From assembly GCA_023614405.1 (NCBI GenBank), contig CM042694.1, positions 134,111,711 to 134,175,710 on the forward strand: 64,000 nt of DNA, read 5' to 3'. Origin of the DNA: Avena insularis. Taxonomy: Eukaryota; Streptophyta; Magnoliopsida; Poales; Poaceae. Of the stretch, positions 11,933 through 23,082 are shown piece by piece. The position numbers and the translations under genes are program-made. Position 1 is the first letter of the stretch; each line of letters opens with the position of its first letter. The notes under the pieces are model-generated. The model worked only from the letters and a program-made list of their open reading frames with translations. It did not search any database and was not told where the DNA came from.

Positions 11933-12287
11933 GAAACCCCAAGTGTAGCTCGAGTTACACATAGATTTTTTTTCAAAAAGTTCAAAAAACTTGAATATTC
12001 AAAAAAATCTGAACTCGAGATACCTTATATTAGGGCTAAAAAAATGACAAAATCTGACAGAACTGGGAGGTTTGAAGTTTTGCACTATTCACTACTTTAG
12101 ATGACAGATTTTGTCATTGTTGTGTAGTCTTAATTATAATATATTTTTAGTTGAGATTTTCCATGTAGGTAAAGTACAATATTACCTACATCTATGTATT
12201 TTTTAGATTTTCTGAATCTTCAAAATGCCATTTATGATTTTAAAAAAAAATGGGTTATGTGTAGCTCGAGATACATTTGTCCGCACT
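11933..12287. mobile_element. MITE with inverted ends and about 12-bp target duplication (Mutator-type)
   Basis: The 355-bp element is bounded by identical 12-mers TAGACATTATCC at 11921-11932 and 12288-12299. Its ends are inverted: GTGTAGCTCGAGTTACACAT plus a T-run near the left end, and an A-run plus ATGTGTAGCTCGAGATACAT near the right end. A duplication of 9 bp or more with such TIRs points to a Mutator-type MITE; the extra matching bases may be chance. There is no coding capacity. Confidence 0.75.
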
Positions 12288-12299
12288 TAGACATTATCC

Positions 12300-13620
12300 C
12301 TTAAGGCTAGTGTGATCTCATGTAGATATGTGGAAAGTTAAGTATGTCATGCATTATTTTTTGTATATAAAATCTTTATCTTTGATTTCAGACAATTAGC
12401 TGATGGGTCATTACTATATATACTCTAAACTACATATATGAACTGTTTGTTGCCTTTGTTCCCCATATTACTGCAGAGATTCAAAAGAGCAATAATTTTT
12501 CTTCATTTAAAAAGATGTAGCCTTTGTCAAGACTAGTTGATTCTGAGAAAGATAAAAATTGTTCAGAATATGAATATAAATGTAATTAAGTCTCAAGAAC
12601 CAGGAACACATCACCGGAGAAGATTATGTGCATGGCTTGGCTTCTACGAAGATTAAGTCAGATGTATATTTTGCATTTGTCCTCCTATAGATGAGTTATG
12701 TTGTACTTTGCACAAGTACTTTTGCCCTGCAGAATGTTCCAGTGTTGACGTACTCAAAGTCTTCCAATCCGAGCGTGCACGCACACAGACACACACATAC
12801 AAGCACACACAAACCCACAAACCAATGTCTCATGTTCTAAAAGCCTAATACATCTTTTCTCCATGAGTGTGTTCAATCGAGACCATTACATATTTGTCTT
12901 TGCAACATCATCACGAGACGAATGTTAGGCATATTTGTATGAAATACTGGTGTCATGCAGAATAGAGTGCTGACAGAAAAGCACGGAAAGATGGGATGAT
13001 GCAAGCTAGATCTTGCATACATCAAAAGTTAGAATTACCTGTGCCTCCTAAGCCTAAATTCATGAACCATAATATGAATTGTGCATACATGTGCGTAAAA
13101 GTGGTATGATGGATCGGTTGATGGATGTATTCCAGCTTAATGATATCCCAAAAAATACTCTCATTTTCGTTCTCTTTGTGCTCCACCCTGTTTATATCTC
13201 TCTCGGCTAGCTCAAAACTATGCACATATAAGAAATCAATTAAGCAGTAGGTAGCAGTAATAACTAGGAGCACAACTGGACTTCACTACAACATCAAATT
13301 CAGTTTTGTATATTTGAGGGAATCATCAGATGCAACCGTCTTAAAGTGATGCATGCAAAGATCAACATGTCTACAAGTACAATTGGTGCATGCATTTCTA
13401 AATTTTTTGTGAACCATTGTAAGTGCGAAAATATGAGCCACTTTATCCCCATTCCCCTCCTGCAACTAATATGCCATTTAACGTAATAAACCAAATGCTA
13501 TCAAGAAACAAATGATAATACTGTTCACAACAATTACATCATTAACAACACTTTATCTAGACTCGATCCCACTTCTACTGTCAAATTACTGAGTTTCTTT
13601 TAGGTATTCATCTTCCTTCT
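12300..13620. other. Unassigned AT-rich sequence
   Basis: No gene or transposon was recognised. It holds a CA-rich simple repeat at 12776-12823 (GCACGCACACAGACACACAC and on) and only short chance frames. Confidence 0.5.
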
Positions 13621-13623
13621 ACA

Positions 13624-14022
13624 TCACTTCACATGCAAATTTAAAAATAGAAGTATGTTCTCCGCAGGTAAGGTTTGGCTCACGGAGCTGACATAGTGGT
13701 GGTGCAACGTTTCCCCAACACCGTCCATGAGGAGAGACACGTATTCCTTGGTAGTGATCATACTGCAGGAACACAAAATCATAGGAATGTGGTGCTCTTC
13801 AACGGCGCTTCCCCATCTATGTAGGAAATTCTTCTTCGTAATTGCAGGTAAAACTTGTTGTTGGCGGAGAGCGGGTGGAGTGATGGACGCGTAGTGAGTA
13901 GTTTCCTTTTGTGTTTGTTTGCAGTGGAATTTTATCTCCCCACAGTTGGCATTGTAACCGATCTCTTTTAATACATGATACACATTCTGTGCATATTGAC
14001 GAAAAAATAGGAGTATGGACAT
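13624..14022 (-). other. 132-codon open frame, unrecognised
   Basis: This is the longest clean frame in the AT-rich area that lies outside recognised transposons. It starts at ATG and includes SILLFFRQYAQNVYHVLKEI near the start and FLHRWGSAVEEHHIPM in the middle. I do not recognise it. There is no clear signal peptide, membrane segment or catalytic motif. It could be an exon of a host gene relic, part of an unknown transposon or chance. It has no conserved partner elsewhere in the window, which weakens it. Confidence 0.2.
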
Positions 14023-14029
14023 TGTGTTA

Positions 14030-14584
14030 ACGCCAAAAAGAAAAGAGGCTTACTAGGTAATTTAAATAACATTGGAGATATGTCAGGGATAATTTTTTTT
14101 GACATTGTAAGGAGAAATTTGGTAGGAAGAAAATGTGGTCCAGGGTGATACTCTAAGGATAATAAGAAACCTTGTCAACTATAGGTTCAACATTCCTCAC
14201 AACCTTTTGTTTTCGCAGGGAAGCATTTCTCCGACACGATAGTTTTCTTTGCCAGGAAGTGTTTCTCACGATATAAATTTTGTCATGCCTTCAATATTTT
14301 GCCTTAATTTTCACATTTTTATATTCTTACAATGTATATCTTCCACTTAAATCAGTTGTAATGGTGATGATAGCATGAAATAGCAATAACCACATAGGTT
14401 GTTCATTCTTGGAGTTTTATCAAATACTTTGGGATGCATTAAGGCTGACTTGATGACAATGTTTGCACAACCGCATATGGGAGAACTATCCTTCTTCAAG
14501 TTGAATTTGGAGTTATAACTCTCCTACCCAAGAAAACAAATGTGGTTTAAATTCAACAATATAGACTTATTTTCCTTCTAAATG
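14030..14584. other. Unassigned sequence upstream of the second LINE
   Basis: No coding sequence, LTR or TIR was seen. The LINE homology begins about 14585. Confidence 0.45.
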
Positions 14585-16250
14585 TGAGTTTCAATTTTTT
14601 TACTAAAGTAGCCACTAATTGCATTACTGGAATTGCCCATAAAGGGATTATAACTACTCAAACATCGTTTATAGTTGGGAAAATTATCTTTGAGGTGTGA
14701 TTTTCTTGCATGAAACCATTCATAAGCCTCATGATGGTGTATTATTAAAAATTGATTTTGAGAAGGCATGCGATAAAGTTAAATGACCCTTTCTGCAACA
14801 AGTGATATGCATGAAAGGTTTTGATACAAAATGGTGTAAGTGGAATTTTTTGCAAGGAGGTAGTGTGGGAATAAGGGTAAATGATGATATCATCCATTAT
14901 TTTCAAACTAGAAAAGGGATCAGACAAGGTGATCTGCTATTTCCCTTGATCTTCAATACTATTGCAAATATGTTAGGTACCCTAATTGCGTGGGCAAAGG
15001 AGGATGGTCAGGTTGGAGGGCTCATTCCTCATTTAGTTGATGGAAGAATTTCTCTACTTCAATATGCAGATGATACGATTATTTTCATGGAACATGATTT
15101 CCAGAATGCTCTAAACATGAAATTAATTCTATGCATCTTTTAACAATTATCTAGGCTCGAGATTAACTTCTATAAGAGTGATTTTTTGTTTTGGTAAGGC
15201 GAAAGAAGAAGCACAATGTAAAGATTTTTTTTGGTTGTGAAGCTGGTTCATTCCCTTTTAGACACCTCAGGGTACCTACTGATTATAGAAACCTTAGGAA
15301 TTCAAAATGGAATCTAGTAGATTGACGCTATGAAGGAAAGCTTGGGTGCTAGTAGACTAAACTTATATCACATAAAGATAGGTTGGTTCTCATTAATTAT
15401 GATCTGACTAGTATTCTCATTTTTATAATATCTTTCCTTGAGATACCTAAGGGGTTATGAAAAATATAAGATTATTTTAGATCGAGATTTTTTGGCAAAA
15501 TGATGAGAATAAGAAGTATTGTTTAACTAAGTGGAATATTATCTGTAGACCAAAATACCAAGGTGGTCTAGGTATACAAGTGCTTGAGTTGAAAAAGTGT
15601 TTACTTAGAGAATGGTTGTTTAAAATTCTTAATGAAAAAGGGGTGTTGCAAGAGTTGTTACAAAACACATATCTTCAAAACAAGACGTTAGCTCAAGTTC
15701 AAATAAATCTTACTGCTTCTTCATTCTAGAAAGACTAATGCGAGTAAAACACGAGTTTTTGGCAGAGGTTCTTCCAAGATTGGAAATGGCAAAGCTCCTA
15801 GATTTTGCGAGGATGTTTGGTTAGGCGAGACATCTCTTTCCATGCATTATCCATAGCTTTATAACATTGTGCAAAAAAAAGATGTTCTAGTTCACGATGT
15901 TTTATCTCAGGTGCAGCTGAACATTGGCTTTAGGAGAGCACTACCAGGTAATACGTGGACCTCCTAGATTAATATTTGCCAATGTCTGATGGATGTTCAT
16001 TTATCTAATGAACATGATTCTTTTATTTGGAAGCTCACTACTTCAGGTATTTTCTCGGTTAAGTGTATTTATCAAGATCTAATGAATGGACATCATAGAT
16101 TTTGGAGAAGATACTTATGGAAGTTAAAAATCCCACAAAAGTTAATTTTTTAATTGTGATTCCTTCAGAGAGAATTTTACTCACAAAAGATAGCCTGACT
16201 AAGAGAAATTGGAACGGGTGTAAAAGATGTTGAACCTACAATATTCTACC
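14585..16250 (+). pseudogene. LINE reverse transcriptase fragment retaining YADD
   Basis: The protein begins at the RT palm (TKVATNCITGIAHKG), then DGVLLKIDFEKACDKVK, GIRVNDDIIHYFQTRKGIRQ, and the catalytic YADD in SLLQYADDTIIFMEHD at about 15061-15099. The C-terminal part (FWQNDENKKYCLTKWNIICR, about 15490-15545) and a weak zf-RVT region (FIWKLTTSGIFSVK, about 16020-16060) follow in changing frames. Stops interrupt it at about 14781, 15141 and repeatedly after 15180. It is inactive, but the catalytic box survives, unlike in the copy at 5634. Confidence 0.8.
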
Positions 16251-16680
16251 ACTAAGAGAAATTGGAATTGGCTAAATGGAATTGACAAGAAAATTAAAGC
16301 TAGAATACACACATGTGTTTCAATTTTATGTTCATCTATATGGAAGTGCACCAATAACACTATTTTTAACAAGGCTAGAGGATTCAGCTATGTGTGTTTC
16401 TCCTCCCTTTGGATCAGCGGGAGCTTATGGTTACTAGACACAACTGGTTGTTGATGGTTGCACAAGATATCTACTCCCGGGATGGATGGCGGCTCACTGG
16501 CAAATTACAAGATGTGTAGTTGTTGTACTCTATTTTTTATTTCCCGTTGGTTGATATGTGTATAGACCTTGAGTGATCCTTGAACTGTATTTGTGGATGA
16601 TGAAATTTGAATAAAAAGGCTATGCGCATCTACTGATGCAGAGCCTGGAATGTATATCCCCCATTTCAAAATAAAAGGTT
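14585..16680 (+). mobile_element. 5'-truncated LINE (second related copy)
   Basis: The copy extends further 5' than the one at 5634 and ends with the same style of tail (CTGATGCAGAGCCTGG, then A-rich sequence at about 16668-16677). It is the same family as the first copy, shown by shared protein blocks such as IRQGD, IANMLGTLIAWAKEDG and the GGLGIQVLELKK region. Confidence 0.8.
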
Positions 16681-16684
16681 GTTC

Positions 16685-17430
16685 ATTCTATAAACCATCC
16701 TGAGAAATATAAGCATACATTCATCACACACGTACTAAGGTTGAAACAACATTAGTATCCGAATAGAAAAGCATATCTTCTCTAATTTAAATTTTCACAG
16801 ATAATTTATGCTCAATGCTCGTACTTAGAATGTTAGAATACTGTCGGACATTTCGAAATTGAGGGAGTATAGGCATGCTGACTATACGTATATTTTGCCA
16901 TGTTTTGTAAGAGCCATTGATCTAGCACGAATAATAGCTGCGACTTGCTATGTTAACAATAAGCTACCGGCAATAGTAAAGCTTGGCGCAAACTAGCATC
17001 GATCGATCAAGACAAAAAAAAAAACAATTTCATTTGCCAATGCTGGAGCCAACTTGAACGTTACAGGAGAACCTAAGGCGTCATTTAGCATGCTAATAGC
17101 ATTGCCAAGCACGCTCTAGTGGTTTCTTGAAAGAGGGAGACGTTGGACCAGCAAACACTCCATTCTTGATGCATTCCAATCCCAAGTGGATAGCTAAATC
17201 AAAGAGGAGCAACCAACAGGCGATGCAATTATAGCCAAGAGGTTGGGTAGCTTTGCATGCATGTCACTAGTCTATTCATGGAACGAGTGGAGCACCATAC
17301 ATGCTCTAACCTATTTGATTATTATTTTTGATCCCATGCAGTTAGCTCTCTCTTACTTTGCCTATATGTGTGCATATATATGTAGTCACGGGGCGATCTG
17401 GTCATTACATGAGTTGTTGTTTTTCTTTAT
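16685..17430. other. Unassigned sequence with a weak coding-like relic on the minus strand
   Basis: Near 16850 GAGGGAGTATAGG may be a Stowaway end. On the minus strand about 17085-17255 reads YNCIACWLLLFDLAIHLGLE and then CIKNGVFAGPTSPSFKKPLE before a stop. It looks protein-like, but I cannot name it and it has no start or splice support. The rest is unassigned. Confidence 0.3.
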
Positions 17431-17436
17431 AACTAG

Positions 17437-18526
17437 CATAGTGGCCCTCGCAAATGCGAGGGCAACATCTTTCATGAGCTTGAAGTATTTAAAATATAAT
17501 TTTGTGCATTTGTATTACATGGACTAATATATTACTGTTATATAGACAATGCAAATTATATGATAAACATTACCTATGGATTATGTATCTTCTAAAGTAT
17601 ACATGAGCTTACCATATTTGTAAAATAACTTTCTATTTTTTGGAAATTTGTATTTATGAACTAAAATACTCCAGTTATATTGTCAATGCAAATTATATGC
17701 TAAATATCATACTCACACGTGGATTACATATCCTTAAAGATATTTGTTTGTAGAGTTAATGACTACTACACTATGCATGACACAATTGATCGCACAAACC
17801 AATAGTTTCGATTTCATGTTACACCTGTGCAATGCAAACTATCTTTCATTTCTATCGGATACACCACTAAGATTCTTTCCTAAAAAAAGATATACCACTA
17901 TGAATTGAAATAAATACATATAAATATGATTAAAAAAATTGGGTGGACTAAACATTGCAAAGTGAAGTTAGGAAAATCGCCCGTTGGCATCAGATCAGTA
18001 GTGGCATCATGTTTATGTGAAATTATTAAGATGTACTTTTGAGTTACTAATAAGGTCCAACAGATCAAAGGTAGGATAATAATGAGATACATCACCAGCT
18101 AAAGTAGTGAATATTTTTTCATCATGTATTGTTTTGTTAGTAATGCAAACTTGCCATTTCTCATAAATTTTGTTCGACTACCCACCTCCTCCTAATCTAC
18201 TTACCTGCTACTAAGTGCAAAAGTTAAGTTTAAACTAATTGTACATATTTTGCATTTAACAAAACTGCTCTAAACAATAAAACTTTAATGAGTTAAAGAA
18301 ACTGTATATTTACAAAAGGCGGTGTATATGCCTTAAACTTTAAATTTAGAATATGATGTATATTGTTTGACCATAAATGTGTGTGGTATAAATGGCCTAT
18401 GTTTTGTCAAATAATATTTTTTTTCTATATTTACAATATATTTATATTACAAGTATTTGTGGTACCTCCCTCAACTATAGTTTGATTACACACATTTTCT
18501 TAACTCAAAAATGTCTAATCGATTTG
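17437..18526. other. AT-rich sequence, possibly the body of a class II element
   Basis: At 17432-17465 the sequence ACTAGCATAGTGGCCCTCGC followed by AAATGCGAGGGC resembles the start of a common class of grass repeats (ACTAGCA..GTGCCC type). The far end is not visible, because the sequence is joined to a truncated Copia LTR at about 18527. No coding region was seen. Confidence 0.35.
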
Positions 18527-19893
18527 CTTATATTGCTATAACATTATACGAAGTAATCTTAGTCCTTAGACCATGAGATCATGTGAATTTCTAACACCGG
18601 AAGAGTATCTTGATAACATCAAACGTCACACCGTAACAAGGTGACCATAAAGGTGGGTTCAGTGCTACAAAGGTGTTATGTTGAGGCTCATGGATCAAGA
18701 GTGGAATTTGTCAATCCACTCTTAAGATAGATATACTCTGGGCCCTCTCGGTGATATCACATTAAGATAGCTTGCATGCAAGTGATGTGATCACTAGAAT
18801 GTTATATCACGGGAACGAGAAAAGAATGCATCTTGGTAACGAGATCAAACTAGGTATTTGGATACCGATGATCGAATCTCGGACATGTATTATATCATGA
18901 CACAAAGGGATTAAATTACTAGCGTTAAAGGTTCTCACGATCACAGAAGTCATCGTTGAATATGTAGGAGTCAGTATGGATCTCCAGGTCCAGCTTCTGA
19001 TTATTGATCTGAGAGGAGTCTCAATCATGTCTGCATTATTCGCGAACTGTAGGGTGACACACTTAAGGGTTGCCGGACACCATTTAGGAGCACATATGTT
19101 CCAGACAAAAGGTTTGCAAAGCGCAGGAAATGTTTCGATAGAAACAGGAATTGTTTCGATAGAAACCGGAATTGTTTCGGGTGAAATTGCAGAAAGTGGT
19201 TCTGCATGTGATATTGAAATGTTGCAAGGGGTTTTATGTGAATTTTTGTTAATTAAATTAATTAACAAAATTGTGAATAAAATAAATAAAAGAGTTTTAT
19301 TAATTGAGAGTTGCATTTAGTTTGGTGGAAATTAAATACATGTGAGTAGGATTTTGGGTGGAGGCCATGTTTATGTGAGTGGAGGTTCACCACATGAATG
19401 AAGGAGGGGAGGAGTCCCCCCCTCATGCGCCGGCTATGGGAGGGGAGGGGTCTCCTTCCCTCCTATATAAAGCCCCCTCTCCCCTCTCACAAACCACACC
19501 TCCTCGTGAAGGATCTCTCTCTCCCTCTAGATATTCCCCCATGGTCTCAGATTAGCGAGATACATGTTCCCGGCGGCCTTTCGTCTGGAAGGAGTTGCTG
19601 CTTCCGCTTATTCGCCGGAGCGAGGAGGTGGAGGTTGTCCGGTGGCTTGAACGTGTGTGCGAGGACGGATGCGCTGCTGATTTGCGGCGCTCGGACTTCC
19701 ACACGATCTTGAGATCGGCAAGCGTACGACTAGATCAACCACGAGTTCCTACTCGTTAACAAAACTCGTTGTCTTCGAGGGTAAATTCTCCATGGATGTA
19801 TGTCCACCCGTTGCTCTGTATCTAGTAGATAAATCTTGGCGTATAGTTCTCATCGTAGGAATTTTTTTTGTTTTCTATGCTGCGGACCCAACA
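18527..19893 (+). repeat. 5' Copia LTR, truncated at its 5' end
   Basis: It matches the second LTR from position 25242 of that copy onward (TATTGCTATAACATNATAC and so on) to the terminal CTGCGGACCCAACA. About 300 bp corresponding to 24944-25241 are missing. A TATA box (TATATAAAG, 19464-19472) precedes a pyrimidine-rich start region, as expected for the LTR promoter. Open frames inside (for example 18976-19320) recur in all LTR copies and are not genes. Confidence 0.85.
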
Positions 19894-19894
19894 G

Positions 19895-19906
19895 TGGTAT
19901 CAGAGC
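19895..19906 (+). other. Primer binding site (tRNA-iMet type)
   Basis: TGGTATCAGAGC lies one base after the LTR end. It matches the initiator-Met tRNA 3' end complement used by plant Copia elements. Confidence 0.85.
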
Positions 19907-20953
19907 CTGATCTATGCATAGGTGCTTTGCACGGATAGTACACATATGTTTATATGTGGGCGATAATGATCATGTTATTGCATCTTCTATGTACTTCGGA
20001 TATTGGTGGCATAGTGGGATGAAGCGGCCTGGACCAACCTTACATGTCATCGTACATGAGACCGGTTCCACGACTGACATGCAACTAGTTTTGCATAAGT
20101 GGCTAGCGGGTGTCTGTCTCTCCTACTATAGTCAATATCTGATTTACAACGAGTTGCTAATAACTTGGTTATCCTCGTTGTGGTTCATGTTCGTAGGTAA
20201 GACCGGTTCTATCTCCGAAAGCCCTAAGCCACGTAAAACTTGCAATTGATAAATTAGAGGCGTCTAGTTTAGATCGTTGCTGGGCTAGTGTCTTGATATG
20301 GTATTGTTGTAAGTAGATGTATGATAGATACTCTTACAACTCACTTAACGTGTAAGTTCCATAGACCTTGTCCTTACAGACAAAGGAATGATAGAGATCA
20401 TACCACGATGCAAATGATAGAGATCAAATGCATGGACCATATCACCTCACTTCACACATTAGATGTTAGCATCTTATATTGCTAGTTTGGCGCTTTTGGT
20501 AGCATTATAAGATGATCCCTCATTTAGATATCAAGATAAAATGTGTTCATCCTTAAGTATGCACCGTTTTGTGGATCATGTTTTGAGGCATCACGTGATG
20601 ATCGGGTGTTCTCGACTCTACGCTTTCATACAACGGGTGTAAGGCAGTTTTACACACGCGAATACTAAGGTTCTTACTTGACGAGCCTAGCATGTACAGA
20701 CATGGCCTTGGAACACGGACCGAAAGGTTAAGAATGAGTCATATAGTTGATATGATGCCCATATAGATGCTCGCCTTTGAAGCTACACCGACTCACGTGA
20801 TGATCGGACTTGGTGTAGTGGATTTGGTTCATGTAATCACCAAAAGGACACGAGGGATGTCGTTTTTGAGTGGGAGTTCATTAGTAATTTGGATTAGTTA
20901 AACTCAATCTATCATAAACTTATTCTAAATATATTTTACAAATTCTGTTGTAG
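19907..20953 (+). other. Copia leader between primer site and gag
   Basis: This non-coding leader of about 1 kb is usual in size for this clade. No conserved frame was seen. Confidence 0.6.
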
Positions 20954-21778
20954 ATGGCACCACCTGCTTTTAATTTCAATGTGTTCATGGAGAAAGAGAA
21001 GCTTGCTGCGAATGGTAGCAACTTCACCAACTGGGCTATGAATTTGAGGATTCTCCTCACTGCTGCACAAAAGAAATATGTGCTAGAGGCGCCGCTAGGC
21101 CCCCCACTAGCTCCTGATGCCCCTGACGAGGAAAAGAACGTCTATATAACTCGTCAGGAGGACCACAACTTAGTTCATTGCGGCATACTGTATGGGCTAG
21201 AGCCAGAACTTCAAAAACGTTTTGAAAATGGCAATGCCTTTGATACCATGGGAGAATTGAAAATGATTTTCGATACCCATGCTCCCGTAGAGAGTTATAA
21301 TGCTTCTGAAAAGTTCTTTAGCTGCATGATGGAAGAGAACAACTCCGTTAGTGAGCACGTACTCAAAATGTCTGGGTACACCGATAAGCTTGTGTCCTTG
21401 GGAATAATGATTCCCATTGACTTAGGCATACATCGTGTTCTCCAATCTCTGCCACCTAGATACAAGAGCTTCGTGATGAACTATAATATGCAGGGCATGA
21501 AGAAGTCTCTTCCCGAGCTTCTGTTAATGCTTAAGACTGCAGAGGTGGAGATTAGGAAAGAACATCAAGTGTTGATGATCAATAAGACCACCGGTTTCAA
21601 GAAGGACAAGAAAGGCAAGCAGAAGGGAAAGAAGGGCGGCAAATCTGTTGTCATTACCGAAAAAGAAACCCCGAGCTGGCCCTAAGTCTGACACCGAGTG
21701 CTACTATTGCAAGGGGACTGGCCATTGGAAGCGCAACTACCCCAAGTATTTGGCGGACAAGAAGGCCGGCAAGGCAAA
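20954..21778 (+). pseudogene. Copia gag with damaged zinc knuckle
   Basis: The frame starts ATG at 20954 (MAPPAFNFNVFMEKEKLAAN) and runs 243 codons as a typical Copia capsid protein (NFTNWAMNLRILLTAAQKKY; YKSFVMNYNMQGMKKSLPEL) with a lysine-rich linker. A frameshift near 21665 moves the reading frame into the one with the nucleocapsid knuckle CYYCKGTGHWKRNYP, whose last Cys is replaced by Tyr. Gag packages the element RNA. This copy is broken by the frameshift and the lost zinc ligand. Confidence 0.85.
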
Positions 21779-23082
21779 CAAAGGTATATGTGATATACAT
21801 GTTATTGATGTGTACTTGACTAGTACTCGCAGTAGCACCTGGGTATTTAATACGAGATCGGTTGCTAATATATGTAACTCGGTTCAGGGGCTGCGGAACA
21901 AGCGACAACTAGCAAGGGATGAGGTCACGATGCGGGTCGACAATGAATCAAGAGTTGATGTGATCGCCGTCGGAACGCTGCCTCTCCATATGTCGTCGGG
22001 ATTAGTTATAAACCTGAATAATTGTTATTTGGTGCCTGCACTGAGCATGAACATTGTATCCGGATCGTGTTTGATGCAAAGTGGTTATTTGTTTAAGTCT
22101 GAAAACAATGGTTGTTCGATTTATATGAATAATATCTTTTATGGTCATGCACCTGTGTTGAATGGTTTATTTCTGTTGGATCTCGATAGTAGTATTACGC
22201 ATATTCATAATGTTGATGCTAAAAGGATTAAACTTGATAATGATATATCTGCATATATGTGGCACTGCCGTCTAGGTCATATTGGCGTTAAACGCATGAA
22301 GAAACTCCATTCTGATGGACTTTTGGAATCACTTGATTTTGAATCATTTGATACATGTGAGCCATGCCTTATGGGCAAGATGACTAGAACGCCGTTTTCG
22401 TTCAATGGAACGAGCGGATTTATTGGAAATCATACATACCGATGTGTGTGGACCAATGAGTGTGTCGGCCGAGGTGGATATCGTTATTTTGTTACTTTCA
22501 CGGATGATTTGAGTAGATACGGGTATATCATTTGATGAAACATAAGTCTGAAACCTTTGAAAGGTTCAAAGAATTTCAGAATGAAGTGGAAAATCATCGT
22601 AATGTAAAGATCAAATTTCATGTCCGACCATGGAGGAGAGTATCTTAGTTACGAAGTTTAGCACACATATGAAAGACGTGGAATAGTTTCACAACTCACG
22701 CTGCCGAACACCACAACGTAATGACATGTCGAACGTCGTAATCGTATTTTATTGGATATGGTTCGATCTATGATGTCTCGATCGACTTGCCATCATTTTG
22801 GGGTTATGCACTGGAAACAGCTACATTCACTTTAAATAGGGCACCATCTAAATCCGTTGAAAAGACACCGTATGAATTATGGTTTGGAAACAAACCTAAG
22901 CTGTCATTTCTTAAAGTTTGGGGATGCGATGTTTATGTGAAGAAACTTCAACCGGATAAACTCGAACCCAAAGCAGAAAAATGCGTCTTCATAGGATACC
23001 CTAAGGAAACGATTGGGTATACCTTCTATCACAGATCCGAGGGCAAGGTCTTTGTTGCCAAGAATGGATCCTTTCTTGAGAA
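21779..23082 (+). pseudogene. Copia protease and integrase, decayed
   Basis: Protease: the expected WVFDTGS is WVFNTRS here, so the catalytic Asp is lost. Integrase: GAG-pre-integrase MWHCRLGHIGVKRMKKLHSD and CEPCLMGKM (HHCC zinc region), then GGYRYFVTFTDDLSRYGYI. Frameshifts around 22450 and 22620 hide the D-x-D-x-E core region, which is partly readable in other frames (GAT GTG TGT GGA CC at 22441-22454). A later open segment at 22787-23398 gives SFWGYALETATFTLNRAPSK and KLSFLKVWGCDVYVKKLQ, the integrase C-terminal part. Non-functional. Confidence 0.8.

Noticed and set aside
18807..19320. Frames of 114-169 codons on both strands inside the Copia LTR, repeated at 25665-26034, 28979-29350 and partly 42376-42823
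   Set aside because: They recur only because the LTR is repeated. They have no domain, differ in start and end among copies and overlap on opposite strands.
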